A stretch of DNA of 64,000 nt, taken from the NCBI RefSeq assembly GCF_000208865.1, contig NC_018397.1:186001-250000 (forward strand). Direction: 5' to 3'. The position numbers and the translations under genes are program-made. Origin of the DNA: Neospora caninum Liverpool. Its lineage: Eukaryota; Apicomplexa; Conoidasida; Eucoccidiorida; Sarcocystidae. Shown here one piece after another: positions 43,201-64,000 of this stretch (position 1 is its first letter; each line of letters begins with the position of its first letter). Under the pieces are notes generated by a model. That model saw only the letters and a list, made by a program, of their open reading frames with translations. It had not been told where the DNA came from and did no database searches.

Positions 43201-46200
43201 GAAAGGACGCGAGACTCCCAGCTCGTCCCGGGCCTCAGCCCGCGTCGAGAGAGTCCGGGCCAGATACCTTTCCATTCCCTCGCGGACCTAAATCTGCACG
43301 GTGGGAGCCGGCCGCTCGAATGGAAAACCCAAGAACGAGGCGCGAGCGAGGCGACGAGCAGCCGAGAGAGGGAAGCTAACAAGGAAGGTTTAGAGAGAAT
43401 CAACCAAGTGCGGTGTGTGGCCAAAACCGTCAAATGCGTCTTGAAAACTGGCAACGCCGGCGACCAAACCGTTATATCGGCTCTGACCCGCGTTGCTGTT
43501 TCGCTGGTGAGCGACAACCGGAGAGACGCAGAAGAGAACCCGGAAGGCGAAAACGAAGAACGCTCCCTGGCGAATTCGCGCTTGTCGCGTCGACTGGCAA
43601 GGGCGCGAGCGCTCCTTGAGGTTGTATCAGCCCTTTCAGAGGTAGGCCTGAGAACCGAAGAACGGAGCCTCCGACATTGCGCCTCTAGCAAAGGGTGCGC
43701 TGCCCGTTGCCTTACCTCGGGTTTCCTCTGCTATCCCCCTAAAAGAAAAGAATGTGGAGGTGAACAGCGGCAAGCTTGGGTGACGCGCGGCTCTGCATCG
43801 CTCTCCACCGTGAGGGCCTCGTTCCGGTCTAGCTGTGATGTTTATGTTCTTAATACCGGCCTGTCGATTCACGCCGTGTACAGGAGCTGTACCTGCAGAT
43901 ACGTGCCAGCGGCGACGTTCAGAGACGGCGTGCAACTCCGTATCGAGTCCGTTTCTCCTTTCGAGCAGGGCGTTCGGCTTCCTCTCGCCGAAACTCGGGA
44001 GGACCTGTGGTAGAGATGCCGCCCATCGCTAGAACCGTGGATTGGCATGGATCTCGATATGCTTTGGCAATCCCCTGCTCCCCCCCAGCGACTACGGAAA
44101 CGGAGATGCGTCTGACAGCCATTGCACCTCGCGCAGCCTCACCTTGTTCGTTCTCAAATTTTCCCCGTTCGTTCCTTTCTCGCCTCTCTGTCCTACAGGC
44201 AGGCGCGCTCAGTCAGGAACTGTGGCGGGCCGTGAGGCGCGACGTGCGCTTGGTCCTCCCCTACCTCTCCCTGTACCAGCTCGACCTCGCTGCTCGGTTG
44301 CACTTCCAGACGGTTTCAGACAGGGCCTCTGGGCGCATGCAGCATGACGAAGAGAGAAAGGGATGGCCGGTAGAAACAAGAAGGGAGGCGGAAGTCGACG
44401 TGATGGACGAGGAGCAGACGGAAGTCACAGAACGAGGACGGGAAGATCGAAAGAAGCGCGAAGAAGCCCAATTCTTGGATTCACTTCTTCGAGTGTTTCG
44501 AGCACAAACACGTAGCATGAATAATCGAGAGATTTCAGCATTTGCCGATCGCCTCGTCGCCGAGCCCACCTGGCTAAGAACAGCGAATTCCCCGACTGGT
44601 CGAGATCTCGTTGCCAGTAAGTCGAGACCCGGGAAGCACTTTAAAATGCTGAGCTGGGAGCAGTGCGTTCGGGCATGTAGGTAGAGGTCTGAAAGGAGTA
44701 CCTTTTTCAGCAAGCAAGATATTTATGTGTTCGCACCCGTACATGGGCACATCGACCGGTGCATCGATGCAGAGATAGACGCGTAGGGAGAGTTTGTTTT
44801 TTTTTGTTTAGGTTGTGTGTGTGCATCAGTCTCAATCTAGTCTTCTACGCGCAAAAGCGATGACCTAGAACAGAATACTCTGGTCAGTGAAGAGCACATG
44901 AGAACTCGGCGTGGGCAGTGCAACGTCGGAGAGTTGCATGAGGGCGAGGACACATGTGGTTTAGTTGAGTGGTTTTAGGTCGTTTCCGACACTAGTTTAT
45001 GTACCTTCAACGTGTCCTTCTCTATTCCGGCCGTCATTGCCTGGACTCGCACGAGCGCACACAACTCGCTTTGGTACAGCCCTGTGGAGTTGCCTCGTCG
45101 GATTTGCTTCCTTTTGTGGATGTGATCAACCAGATGATGAAAAACCGCCTTCGGCTGCAAGACAAACGAAGCGTTGTTATGTGGATGATTCATGTACTCG
45201 GTTTTTCAGTACCTATCCAGAGGGACAGTCGTAAGCGCAAGGCTGCACTGTGCGGTCTGTACACTGCTCCCGTGAACAGCCTATCCTGAACGCCTTCGTT
45301 TACCACGAGAAGCATTCGCGTCTCCGTATCCCGTCTCTCGCCCGCTATATGCGTCAGCGCCCTCCGTTGTGCATGTTTGGAGCGGTTTCGTCTGATTATA
45401 AAAACGACCTAGACGTTTTCATTCAGTTCAAAAAGAAGCGGTTTCTGGTGTACGCGTTCGTAGCGAGGCCTAGAAAAAGACGTAGCTACAAATAGATCGA
45501 TTTGTCGCGTTTCTGTGCGTTCAGCGGTGTTCTCTGAGAGTCGCGAGCGGTACATTGACGCGAAGGAGGACACCTATAACCGGGACGGCCTCTCGCTGAG
45601 GCCTCTGATGAATCTCGCCCTTTTTGCAGGGGGCTGTGGGGTCGTCTCTCTTCAGGTAGGGCCTGACAAGTTTGGCCTCAGTGGCCAAGCTTCTACTTTG
45701 CCGCCTTCTGTACCATTTTGTTTTGACTGTGTCACCCCGCGCGGACGGCATGTGAGGGGAACCGATCCGGTCGGGGAGCGTTTCCGTCGCTATAAAAGAC
45801 CCTGTGAACCGTCAGTGGAATCTCCATCAACTTAGATGGAGGCGTTTGCTCCAGCGCATCTCCGAAAACGCCCTTTCACACAGACACCCAACACCAACGT
45901 CACCTTCCTCCTAGTGGATGCCTGTTAACGTTTGCAGGGGATTCGCTGTGGCTAACAAGGCGTGGACGTGCAGGTTACGGGCACGGGTGCATTTGTGCCT
46001 GCGTGTTTCCGTCTTTTTCCTTCCTAACATAGGAGCCTTTAGAAGCAAGCACATGGCTTCTGCGGGATGCCCTCGTGTGCTTGAGAGGCCGCTGTCTGCG
46101 CTCGCAGCGAGTCGCTTCGCCTGCTTCATGTGGTTTGTTGGCTTACTGAATGTCCAGCGTTTCCGACTTCTTTGATGTGCTTCCTGTTTTCAGGTTATGT

Positions 46201-48045
46201 TCGATTTCCTTCTTCATATTCTTCAGATCCACCGCGCCGATGTTAAAATTGCCGTGAGTGAAGAGCTTTGAAACAGCGGAGGCACTTCCAGTTGCTCTCA
46301 AAGTGCCCTGGTTCTGCGCCTCACGCTGTGTCGACACGAAATTACTCTTACTGCATCCCGTCCCGATTCATCTGTCTCTATTCTGATTTGTTTTCTCTTC
46401 TCAGCCGGATTCGCCTATATCCCACCAAGTGCTGCGCGCGACATAATTGTCCACGTCCATTTAGTTTTATTCGCTTCTACACTCGAACGCGTACATCTAT
46501 CTGGGCATGCGAGCGTGTGTATACCAACATATCCACCCGTTGCCGTGCATCGTCTGCACTTTGGTATCCCTTCTTTTCTCAGGACCTTCTTCGCCTCAGT
46601 GAAAGCCTCCACAGCTTTGCACTCCGCCCCGCACTTCTCCAAAAGCTGGTTAGTCATTTGTCGTTAGCCACCTTCAAGTCTTTTTACCAGTGCTACTACG
46701 GAACAGGATTAGGGCACATGTCTCATTTAGGGCTTGCGAAGGAGCATATGGAGAAATAACGCAGATGTCGAGGTACGCCGATCTTCTTTGATATATGGGG
46801 CCCGGCTGAGAGAAGACGCATTTCGTTGTTTAGAGTTAGGTGTGATTTGCCTTGCATACTTCAGTCCTCGGGAGTTCGGCTCCAAAGGTTAACCACCATT
46901 GTTACATACATATTGATGCATGTGCAAGGAGCACCTGTATTATAACGTGGTAATGTGAAGATTGACTTTGATATCATGCAAATCCAAAATCGCCAGGGAG
47001 TCGAGACGCTCTTTTGTTTCATTTTGGACAAGGCGGAGGAGATCGTTGAGAATCTGCGGAAGTCTGCGCCGGATTTACCTGTAAGTTGCGTTTCGGTATC
47101 AACTCAGGGAGTAACTGCTTAAGCATTCTTCGCAGCTTGCATCCTTATTCGTTACTGTTTCTTTCTGCGCTTTGCAAACAACTTCCTGGCAGCGATTTAG
47201 ATATCTGGAGGAGAGTCCTGCCGGTTGATCCTGGATCTGCACAAGCCGCAAATCAATCACAGCGACAGATGCGTCTGCTTCTAAGTGCCAACCGCCTAGT
47301 GCATGCAATCCGTGCAACATACGCACAGCTATAGATGCATGTAACCCTATACATACATATTTTCATATGGATACGTATTTACATGCATGCATACATTTGT
47401 ATATGTTTCTATGGTCAAGAATGTCTTCTTCCTTGGGTTCCCTACCCTCTATCTTCAAACCCGTTAGTACGCTGTGTACTGTCAGGCACACTTCTGCATT
47501 GCTGCCTCTAAAACGATCCCACATCTGGATCCGATTCTGATTGTATTACGGTAGTTTAGCAGCCCAGAGCTCGACGCTCTTTTAATTTTCGAAACAATTT
47601 TGCGCTGCGTCGTTTTTGCCTATCTGATGCTAGGACGACCTCTACGCCGAGCTACAGAACTTCAGTATTGCGGTACTAATCCTCTTATTTCAGAATAACG
47701 ACGCCGTGGCATAAGCAATTGTTGGTGTTGCCAACTGCCACATGAGGGAGACACAGAAGAGAACGGCAACGCTACGCAAGAAAACCGTCTAGGTTGATGA
47801 ACACATTTCCTTTCCTTTTCTTAGCGCAACACATGCATGTTTCTACACAAATAAGCTTACATATGCATGCGCATGCTTGAATAGATCCAGCAATTTTGGC
47901 AGGGTGCTTCTTTTTCCAGCTGACCTGCGTGCTCCGCAGCAGCGTCACGCTCGTGAGATTTAGCACAGAAGAGTGTCGTCTCTTTCACCGCTCACTCACC
48001 CAGCACGTGCATGATCAATGTGTTGCAGAGAAAAGGACGTTGTGA
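40255..48045 (+). CDS. Large helical protein with signal-like N-terminus, function unknown
   Basis: Not firmly recognised. Exon 1 (40255-43641, phase 0) encodes 1129 residues. It starts MRVRSCVFPMFSALRFLLTT, a plausible signal anchor, followed by a Ser/Ala/Pro-rich leader. Two leucine-rich helical blocks follow (RLLEIAKLFGRLCQL near 42015 and LVALGQALRLSQLALDLDM near 42445) within charged low-complexity sequence. Exon 2 runs 44199-44616 or slightly longer. The links across 44617-45524 are unresolved. From 45525 a chain in consistent phase reads 45525-45655, 46194-46253, 46583-46648, 46997-47080, 47635-47673, 47920-48045 (stop). The repeated helical blocks and leader resemble organelle-targeted OPR/HPR-type RNA-binding proteins of apicomplexans, but I see no RAP domain. 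The ATG at 40255 is preferred over 40165 because of the hydrophobic leader. Confidence 0.5.
40522..40617 (+). repeat. 24-bp coding tandem repeat
   Basis: Four copies of a 24-bp unit beginning GCCTCGGCTTCGCCTCCTGC encode an eight-residue Ala-Ser-Ala-Ser-Pro-Pro-Ala-Leu motif in the leader of the 40-kb gene. The last copy has C to T near its end. Confidence 0.95.
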
Positions 48046-48331
48046 GGTGTTCGCATAAATATCTGCAGCTATCTCTATATATGTGTATTTGTATTTTTGT
48101 AGATCTATATGTATATGCCTTTTCAGTCAGTACGCCCACGCAGATATAACTATATTGTTAATCGACACAAATACATGTATGCATACAATGTGCACATTTG
48201 TCTCGTTTAATGAAGTATATATGGAACATGAGTGTCGGAGCGTATGTGTTAGCTTGAATCTAGCCATGAGCCGGTCAGCAGACTGCGACAGAGAGTGTTT
48301 GAAATCTTTCATCTACTCGTTATACCATTAG

Positions 48332-48817
48332 ATGTGTTGCGCCATAATTTGCCGCAAACAAGATCAACTTTATACGTGGAGCCGCGTTCTGCAGCGGGCA
48401 ATGGGGGAGTTGTTCGTCTCGCTGAGCGTCGTAACAGAGAAGGCGTTGGCGTTCGCTCCTCTGATTCGAGGTGGCCAAAAGCGGAAAGGTGGAACACACA
48501 AGGTAATAGACGCCACTGAAGAGAGTGTCGTGTATTTCCGGTTCTCTTTGTTGTACTGGCTTCAGGAATCAGCTAGGGGAAAAGCCCGCATGATCTTGGT
48601 GGGGGCTCTTATCCCCTTTTTGCGAGGTCTCGCCACCCTCGAGGAGGAGATCTCGGTGACATTGCAAAGTGAGACGGCAGTCAAGGTCGAGCAAAACCTA
48701 AAAAGAAATTCTGAAGGGCGGTGGTGCCCGTATTTCGACTGCAGAAGTAAAAAGAAACCAGAGACGAAGCCTTTCAAGAGGCATGATCTGGTGCAGCACA
48801 CCACTGATGCAGTATGA
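48332..48817 (+). CDS. Candidate short ORF or terminal exon(s), unknown
   Basis: An open frame preceded by an acceptor-like CCATTAG. It reads helical, leucine-rich sequence (RAMGELFVSLSVV and later LVGALIPFLRGLATLEEEI). A possible 63-base intron (48503-48565, GTAATA...TTCAG) is a multiple of three and itself open, so splicing cannot be decided. It could be the true 3' end of the gene to its left if the stop at 48043-48045 is bypassed by splicing, or a separate short gene. The stop lies four bases before the left 334-bp repeat, so the 3' end may have been altered by the rearrangement that placed that repeat. Confidence 0.35.
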   Translation: MCCAIICRKQDQLYTWSRVLQRAMGELFVSLSVVTEKALAFAPLIRGGQKRKGGTHKVIDATEESVVYFRFSLLYWLQESARGKARMILVGALIPFLRGLATLEEEISVTLQSETAVKVEQNLKRNSEGRWCPYFDCRSKKKPETKPFKRHDLVQHTTDAV

Positions 48818-48821
48818 AGGC

Positions 48822-49155
48822 AAGATCGGAAAGCATGTATGAAGCATGAACGCGATTCTGCGGCTTTTCAAAGGGGCGAGGATCTGAAGTGAGAATGCAA
48901 AAGCAACAGCTTCTAAAAGTCGCGGGGACTGTTATGTTAGTGTCCTCTGGAGTGTTTTCCAGCGACAGTGGCGCGACTGGGAACGAAGACAGCTGGTGAC
49001 ATCGCCTTGGGCTTGGATGGGGGAGACCCGAGTATTCTGCGTTGTCTGTGTTCCGCAAAACTCAACTATAACACAAACGAAGGCGGAACTCTTGCAAAGT
49101 GGTACTCGATCCCTTAGCAATGTTTGGTAGAGAGTCCATTGGACCCAGCGCGAGT
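48822..49155. repeat. 334-bp direct repeat, left copy
   Basis: Matches 52936-53269 in the same orientation with about four mismatches (near 49068, 49094 and 49145-49146), roughly 99 percent identity by direct reading. The match begins at AAGATCGGAAAG and ends at AGCGCGAGT; flanking bases differ. No terminal inverted repeats or transposase similarity are seen. A minus-strand open frame of about 80 codons is present in both copies but shows no coding signature. Confidence 0.97.
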
Positions 49156-50305
49156 CTGCCGAAGCCATGTTCGGTTACACTTATTTTCCCTCTCTCCGCG
49201 TTGAGTATAACGGACCCCCTGAAGGGAGAAAGAGATATAAGGATCGACACGTTTTGTTGTCTGGGGTGACTCCAACTGACTCTTCACCGCAATCAGGCAG
49301 TATCAGCTACGGCATCAGTACCAAAAATCGTTGATGTGTCTAGCGTTCCCCTGAAGACTGCCGCAAGGTTGTCCACTGACGATTCGTCTGACGGAAAAAT
49401 CAGCTAGTTGGACCGAAAAGGCGCTCTCAACTACTGTAGTGGCTAAGCTGCCTAGAACGACGAATGGAGAATGTAGACACAAGTCGGTTATCTCAACAGT
49501 TTTTTGAGGCGTCGTTTCAGGCGGTGGCCGCCAGGCGTCGATCGCAGTTCGGTTGCTGTCACACCGGGAAATGGGCAAACAGGAGCGAGGGAGTGTCAAA
49601 CAGGAGCGAGGGAGTGTGATGTGATTCGGACAACGGAGGCAACGATTTGACTGGCAGTTAGAGAGACAGCTGCCGCTCGTATTCGAGACATGGCATATAG
49701 GCGGGAGCATTCGGAGAGTCACCGAAGGCTCTCAGCGAAACCGGGTGACAATCCTGCGTTTGATACCTAAACTTATTCCAGTAACAGGTAGCAGGCGGAG
49801 TTGATGATTTGCGCGAGCCGTCGCTCTGCGCCTCTCGAGCGCCCCCCTGAAACCAACTTTTTCTTGCATGCGTCGGCGCTGTGGCGCTTCCTGCCCCTGG
49901 ACGTCGTCCCCACATGAACATGGTGGAGTACTCCGTTGCACGGGGTTGAGGGAGGCTTCCGAGACGTTCCTGTAATACAACTATCACTTTTAGGGTGAAC
50001 TAAAATTTTATTTTTCTGCATTGATTTGCACAGGCTGATGAGTGTATCATTTCGCTTCTAGGGTATGGTAAGTTTCACTTTTGATGCGTTAGCAGGCAGC
50101 GCCAAGACTTTGCTCGTCGACCGTCCGTCCAAGTGGGTGCGCATCGGATCGAGTCGGCGTAGAACAAGCCTTGCCGTTTGGTTGACAACAGGGGTGTTTT
50201 CTGTTGCTCATATCCGAACGTCCCGAGTCCATCATCTTGGGAGTTTCTTGACTCAATAGCGGCATTAAGAAACGGGTGTTAGTGGGTGGTTTTTTTTGGG
50301 ACACA
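49156..50305. other. Upstream region of the histidine phosphatase gene
   Basis: 1.15 kb without a supportable gene. It should contain the promoter and 5' UTR of the phosphatase. A 21-bp tandem pair lies at 49576-49617. Confidence 0.45.
49576..49617. repeat. 21-bp tandem duplication
   Basis: Two perfect adjacent copies of a 21-bp unit beginning CAAACAGGAGCGAGGGAGTG. Confidence 0.95.
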
Positions 50306-52102
50306 ATGATGACGCTACTGCGGACCGTAGTAGTTCTCGGCCTTCTTGGCGCGACGTATGTGAGTGGCAGCGTGGACAACAGGGGTTTTGACGATCCTAA
50401 CGCCCCGCGTGAGTCTGTACAGTTCTGGCGAGCTTGTCACAAGGCGAGTCACTCGCTGACAGATGACATTGGTGTTCCATATGAAGTCGCGGACCCTCCT
50501 GAGATACCGTTCCCGGGTGCCGAGCACCAATTCACTTTAGTCGTTCAACGTCACGGCACGCGTCGATCGCAGTACTTATTGTCTCAGTCGCCATACTATA
50601 AAAGTACAGTGCCAATCCAGTTGTCGGTTCAAGGTGCGCACGAGCTCCGCGTGTCAGGGATCGAAGTCCGTCGCTACCTTCAGACGTTCATGGGTCATAG
50701 TCTGCCTAAACGTTCAGTGAAACGGACCCGCGATGATGTCCTGAGTGAGGCGTGTGGTTTTGATCTTGAGCGAGAGTGTGAAGGTTTCGGCCTCGAAAAG
50801 GAGAACTGTACTCCCTCTGGTTTGGTCAACGCGATCGCGAACGTGTTTCCTGAGGATACCTTATACGTCCGTGCAGCGGGACTGCCGAGGACACAATGGA
50901 GTGCAGTTTTTTTTCTCGAAGGATTTTATGGTCTCCCGTGGCTGTGCGGTGCGAGGACAGACGAGCTACTTCGAACGTCCACCAGCCGAAACTACGAACG
51001 GCGTTGCCTGGTTCGCGAAGTTTGCGATGGGGATCCTGAAAAGGTTCTTCAGTTGCGGGGACGCCATACGGAGACGTGCGCCGCAATCAAGCTTCCGTGC
51101 ATCCACGTGCCTTTCACGCCTGAAGATGGTTTGACTGTTGGAGCTATGTACAATGCGGTGGCGTACAGCCAAGGGGATGACCATTTCGTGAGGCTGGAAG
51201 GTCCGAGGACGTTTGAGCCGCAGGGCCCCCTGAAAGTGGCTGTAGATATCGCCGAAGAAGTCTACGGTAAAGGCGCGTTTGAAGGCAGCGGGGGAGGGTG
51301 GAATGCAGGTGAAATGTGGGTGTCGGAAGCTGGATCGGGGGATCCCACTCCAATGATAGACGTGCTAAAGTGGGTCGAGAAAAAGAAGCAGTACTGCCAA
51401 GAGAGTGGCAAATGTGACCCGGTGGCTGTGCCATCATATGATTTGCTGATTGAGGACCTGAAAGAGGCATTTCGACGTGGATACAACATCTTATATGGGT
51501 CCGGTGGGTTCGCTAAGTTTGTGGCATCTCCGTATCTTTTGTTGTTCACCGCGGTTGCTCGAGGGATTGCCTTCGGCCGACAGGAGGATATGAGAGACCT
51601 GCGACTGACGATGGCGGCGGTCAGCGATTTCGACTCAATGGGTGTGAACGACGAGGATGTGCTGAGGGCAGCCATCCAGAAGGTGAAACTGTATGTGCTT
51701 TCGCTGCACGACTTCGCGGTGGTCTCCGTCTTGAGCGTTCTCCAGGTGTACAGCGGTGAACTTTCACCGTTCGCATGCCGCTTTTACCTGGAGTTGGTGA
51801 AGGCTCCCGGTGGTGACGCGAAGAATGTCACTCCTAGTGGAAAAGCATTTAATGTGGAAGATGGCCTCAATCCAGGTGGCAACGTCCAGTACCCGGAGAA
51901 CGGTTACTTTGTGCGCGTCCTTTATGGCAAGCCAGGGAAGAAGATGAGTGTTCTGCCGTTACCCTTGTGCGGCAACAAAGACGTTTGTCCACTCAATGAT
52001 TTTTTGAACATCACCTACGGGCTGTTGAAGTCGAACAGTTTCCTGGATGTGACTGAAGTGTATCGCAACAGACTTCGCGAGCTTTCGAAGACCTTTGTGT
52101 AA
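50306..52102 (+). CDS. Secreted histidine acid phosphatase superfamily protein
   Basis: Predicted phosphomonoesterase that uses a phosphohistidine intermediate; the substrate is unknown. A single uninterrupted frame encodes 598 residues. The N-terminus MMTLLRTVVVLGLLGATYVS is a good signal peptide, so the protein should enter the secretory pathway. The catalytic signature QRHGTRRSQ (50546-50572) gives the nucleophilic His and both Arg. The distal proton-donor motif is SLHDFAVVSVL (His-Asp at 51707-51712). About ten Cys in the mature region and no second hydrophobic segment suit a soluble extracytoplasmic enzyme. His-Asp rather than His-Ala-Glu points to the acid phosphatase/phytase side of the family rather than MINPP. 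A second ATG follows the first directly. It is the only long uninterrupted gene in the window, and its surroundings are bracketed by the 334-bp repeats. Confidence 0.9.
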   Translation: MMTLLRTVVVLGLLGATYVSGSVDNRGFDDPNAPRESVQFWRACHKASHSLTDDIGVPYEVADPPEIPFPGAEHQFTLVVQRHGTRRSQYLLSQSPYYKSTVPIQLSVQGAHELRVSGIEVRRYLQTFMGHSLPKRSVKRTRDDVLSEACGFDLERECEGFGLEKENCTPSGLVNAIANVFPEDTLYVRAAGLPRTQWSAVFFLEGFYGLPWLCGARTDELLRTSTSRNYERRCLVREVCDGDPEKVLQLRGRHTETCAAIKLPCIHVPFTPEDGLTVGAMYNAVAYSQGDDHFVRLEGPRTFEPQGPLKVAVDIAEEVYGKGAFEGSGGGWNAGEMWVSEAGSGDPTPMIDVLKWVEKKKQYCQESGKCDPVAVPSYDLLIEDLKEAFRRGYNILYGSGGFAKFVASPYLLLFTAVARGIAFGRQEDMRDLRLTMAAVSDFDSMGVNDEDVLRAAIQKVKLYVLSLHDFAVVSVLSVLQVYSGELSPFACRFYLELVKAPGGDAKNVTPSGKAFNVEDGLNPGGNVQYPENGYFVRVLYGKPGKKMSVLPLPLCGNKDVCPLNDFLNITYGLLKSNSFLDVTEVYRNRLRELSKTFV

Positions 52103-52935
52103 ACAGGTGTGGCGGGAGTGGGGATTCGCGTGACGTTGGTGTCCTATGGGTGTCTTCCATTTATTGACCAAGGACCCTATAGGAATCGACAGATGCGTGG
52201 TTCCCCGTCTCTATAGAGTGAAGGCGTCACACAAACGCAGGTGCCTGTCACCGGAGTAGGGTTACATGGTCCCTATAATTCATTTCCAGTGTGCAGCTGG
52301 TTTGGTAGTCGGGCATTTTGCGTCACTCCTGTCCTGGATTTTTTTGTCGCGGTGTAAATGCCTTTTTTTTGCGTTGCAATCTGGACAGGTGGTTCCATTT
52401 CCACAATGTGGGTGTTCCGTTTCAAATTCGGGGCTTTTTTGTGTTGCTTGAGTTTTGCCTCTCGCTCACATCGCGTCTTCGCCGTGCTTTGCTTGTGGCA
52501 CGCCAGTCAGAGCTCTGTACATGATAGTGTTAACAGTGCTGCTGACGGTAAATAGCCGTCGTGTATGTTAACTCTGAGAGCGTATACGCTGTTCATGTAC
52601 AAGCTCTGTTAAGTCGTTGAACAGTGCTTGCCTAAGCGTTCTTCGCGGCGCTTCTTCGTCATTATTGAGCGTCCCACGCTGTCCTCCCGTGGTGGAAGTT
52701 GTTTGGATAAGGCCGAAGAGGCTCAGTAGCCACTCCCACCAGAGTGTTGCCGCGACATCTGAGGGAGTTGGCCTTTGGTGTCCAGCTCTCTGGTTGCGCG
52801 AGAGAGTATTACAGGCTTCTAGGTCCGTCGCGTCCGTACGTAGAATTTGTCATCAGCTTACTTCGTGGTGACCAACCACGAGCACACAGCACGGTCCCAT
52901 CGATTCGTTGGTTTGTTGAGTAGTGTGAATGGAAG
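52103..52935. other. 3' flank of the phosphatase gene
   Basis: 0.83 kb with no supportable gene. Near 52865-52883 a perfect 7-bp inverted repeat with a 5-base loop (TCGTGGT/ACCACGA) lies about 50 bases before the right copy of the 334-bp repeat. Confidence 0.45.
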
Positions 52936-53269
52936 AAGATCGGAAAGCATGTATGAAGCATGAACGCGATTCTGCGGCTTTTCAAAGGGGCGAGGATCTG
53001 AAGTGAGAATGCAAAAGCAACAGCTTCTAAAAGTCGCGGGGACTGTTATGTTAGTGTCCTCTGGAGTGTTTTCCAGCGACAGTGGCGCGACTGGGAACGA
53101 AGACAGCTGGTGACATCGCCTTGGGCTTGGATGGGGGAGACCCGAGTATTCTGCGTTGTCTGTGTTCCGCAACACTCAACTATAACACAAACGAAGGCGG
53201 AACTCTTACAAAGTGGTACTCGATCCCTTAGCAATGTTTGGTAGAGAGTCCATTGGATCTAGCGCGAGT
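52936..53269. repeat. 334-bp direct repeat, right copy
   Basis: Right partner of 48822-49155, offset by 4114 bases. The two copies enclose the phosphatase gene and its flanks. Confidence 0.97.
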
Positions 53270-53490
53270 ATGGGGATACTCTGTGGTCGTTACATGAAGG
53301 CTGTGGCGTTGTGGAGCAGGGTGGAGAAGCAGGCAAAAACAGTGCCTCCCGTATCTTCCGGAGATGCTGACGTGACCCGACCAGGTTATGGAGCAGCAAT
53401 GGTGAATGGTTCAATCACTAGCTTACCCCCGGTTTGTGGTGGGTCGATTACCAACTTTCGCTAGGGGCCTTCTAGGAAAAGTTGCCTATA

Positions 53491-53521
<31 letters not shown>

Positions 53522-53923
53522 TGCCAGTAGTCAACGAAATACGAATGAAGCAAACATGGTGAAGTAAGTCCATTTGTCTTTACATTTGTAAGCTGAAAAT
53601 AGCAGATGGGTACGAAAGAGAGCACACTTTCCGATTTCCAGTACTGTCACTGAAGAGGGCGTAGTAGCTAACTTGGTTGTTCGGCAAATAATGGAGAAAC
53701 ACCCCACTAGGACAATTTTGGGCAATTGAAAAGTCCACAAAGCCTTGTCACAAGGACGAGCGCCTGCCATTTATGAGGCCACTATGTAAAGAATGTTGAC
53801 TAGTTTCAAATCATGGAAAACAAGCAGAGCGGGAGTCGATAAAAGGCAACGTGTATTTTGTTTCATCCATCAACGGATTCGAAAAACATCGATCGAAGAT
53901 AGCAAGAAAAAAGCGTGTGAGCC
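53270..53923. other. Convergent spacer between phosphatase locus and PEX1
   Basis: 0.65 kb. The only feature seen is a TA tract. It should hold the PEX1 3' UTR. Confidence 0.45.
53487..53521. repeat. (TA)n microsatellite
   Basis: TA tract between the right 334-bp repeat and the PEX1 3' end. Confidence 0.92.

Positions 53924-64000
<10,077 letters not shown>

Noticed and set aside
52858..53175. Minus-strand ORF inside the 334-bp repeat, also in the left copy
   Set aside because: Short, no similarity, and the identity follows from the repeat itself; no sign of selection on the protein frame.

Overview
The window reads as nuclear chromosomal DNA of a coccidian apicomplexan of the Toxoplasma/Neospora/Hammondia type. 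This rests on intron-rich genes with GT..AG introns of about 0.2-1.3 kb, GC-rich exons carrying very long low-complexity insertions, (TA)n microsatellites in introns and spacers, and a short telomere-like TTTAGGG tract. The species cannot be fixed from the sequence alone. It is an assembled scaffold with one 100-N gap (27911-28010). I built the exon structures by hand from open frames, splice consensus, phase agreement and remembered family patterns; there is no transcript support.

Left part (1-23 kb). A Y-family DNA polymerase of the iota type lies on the minus strand (start 4343, 3' end beyond the left edge). It is divergent from a 14-exon SPT6 transcription elongation factor on the plus strand (7764-22968, about 3350 residues, roughly twice the usual length).

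Middle (23-38 kb). Two near-identical tRNA-Val(CAC) genes and a decayed tRNA-Val-like copy sit in a gene-poor spacer. Next come an 8-exon U2AF large subunit on the minus strand (27217-33483), a divergent bL33-type organellar ribosomal protein gene (35700-36618), and a small unrecognised multi-exon gene ending at 38032.

Right part (40-64 kb). A large plus-strand gene with a signal-like N-terminus and a chain of small phase-0 exons (40255 to about 48045) is followed by a short candidate ORF. Then comes an uninterrupted secreted histidine-phosphatase gene (50306-52102) lying between two 334-bp near-identical direct repeats. The minus strand from 53924 to the right edge carries PEX1, the peroxisomal double-ring AAA+ ATPase, with at least 14 exons and its 5' end outside the window.

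These genes do not form one pathway. Three are nuclear information-processing factors (translesion synthesis, transcript elongation on chromatin, 3' splice-site recognition) and one serves organelle translation. The most notable items are PEX1, which implies peroxisome-type protein import in this lineage; a Y-family polymerase with an Asp-Asp catalytic pair; a U2AF large subunit lacking the usual ligand-motif tryptophan; and the repeat-bracketed phosphatase locus.
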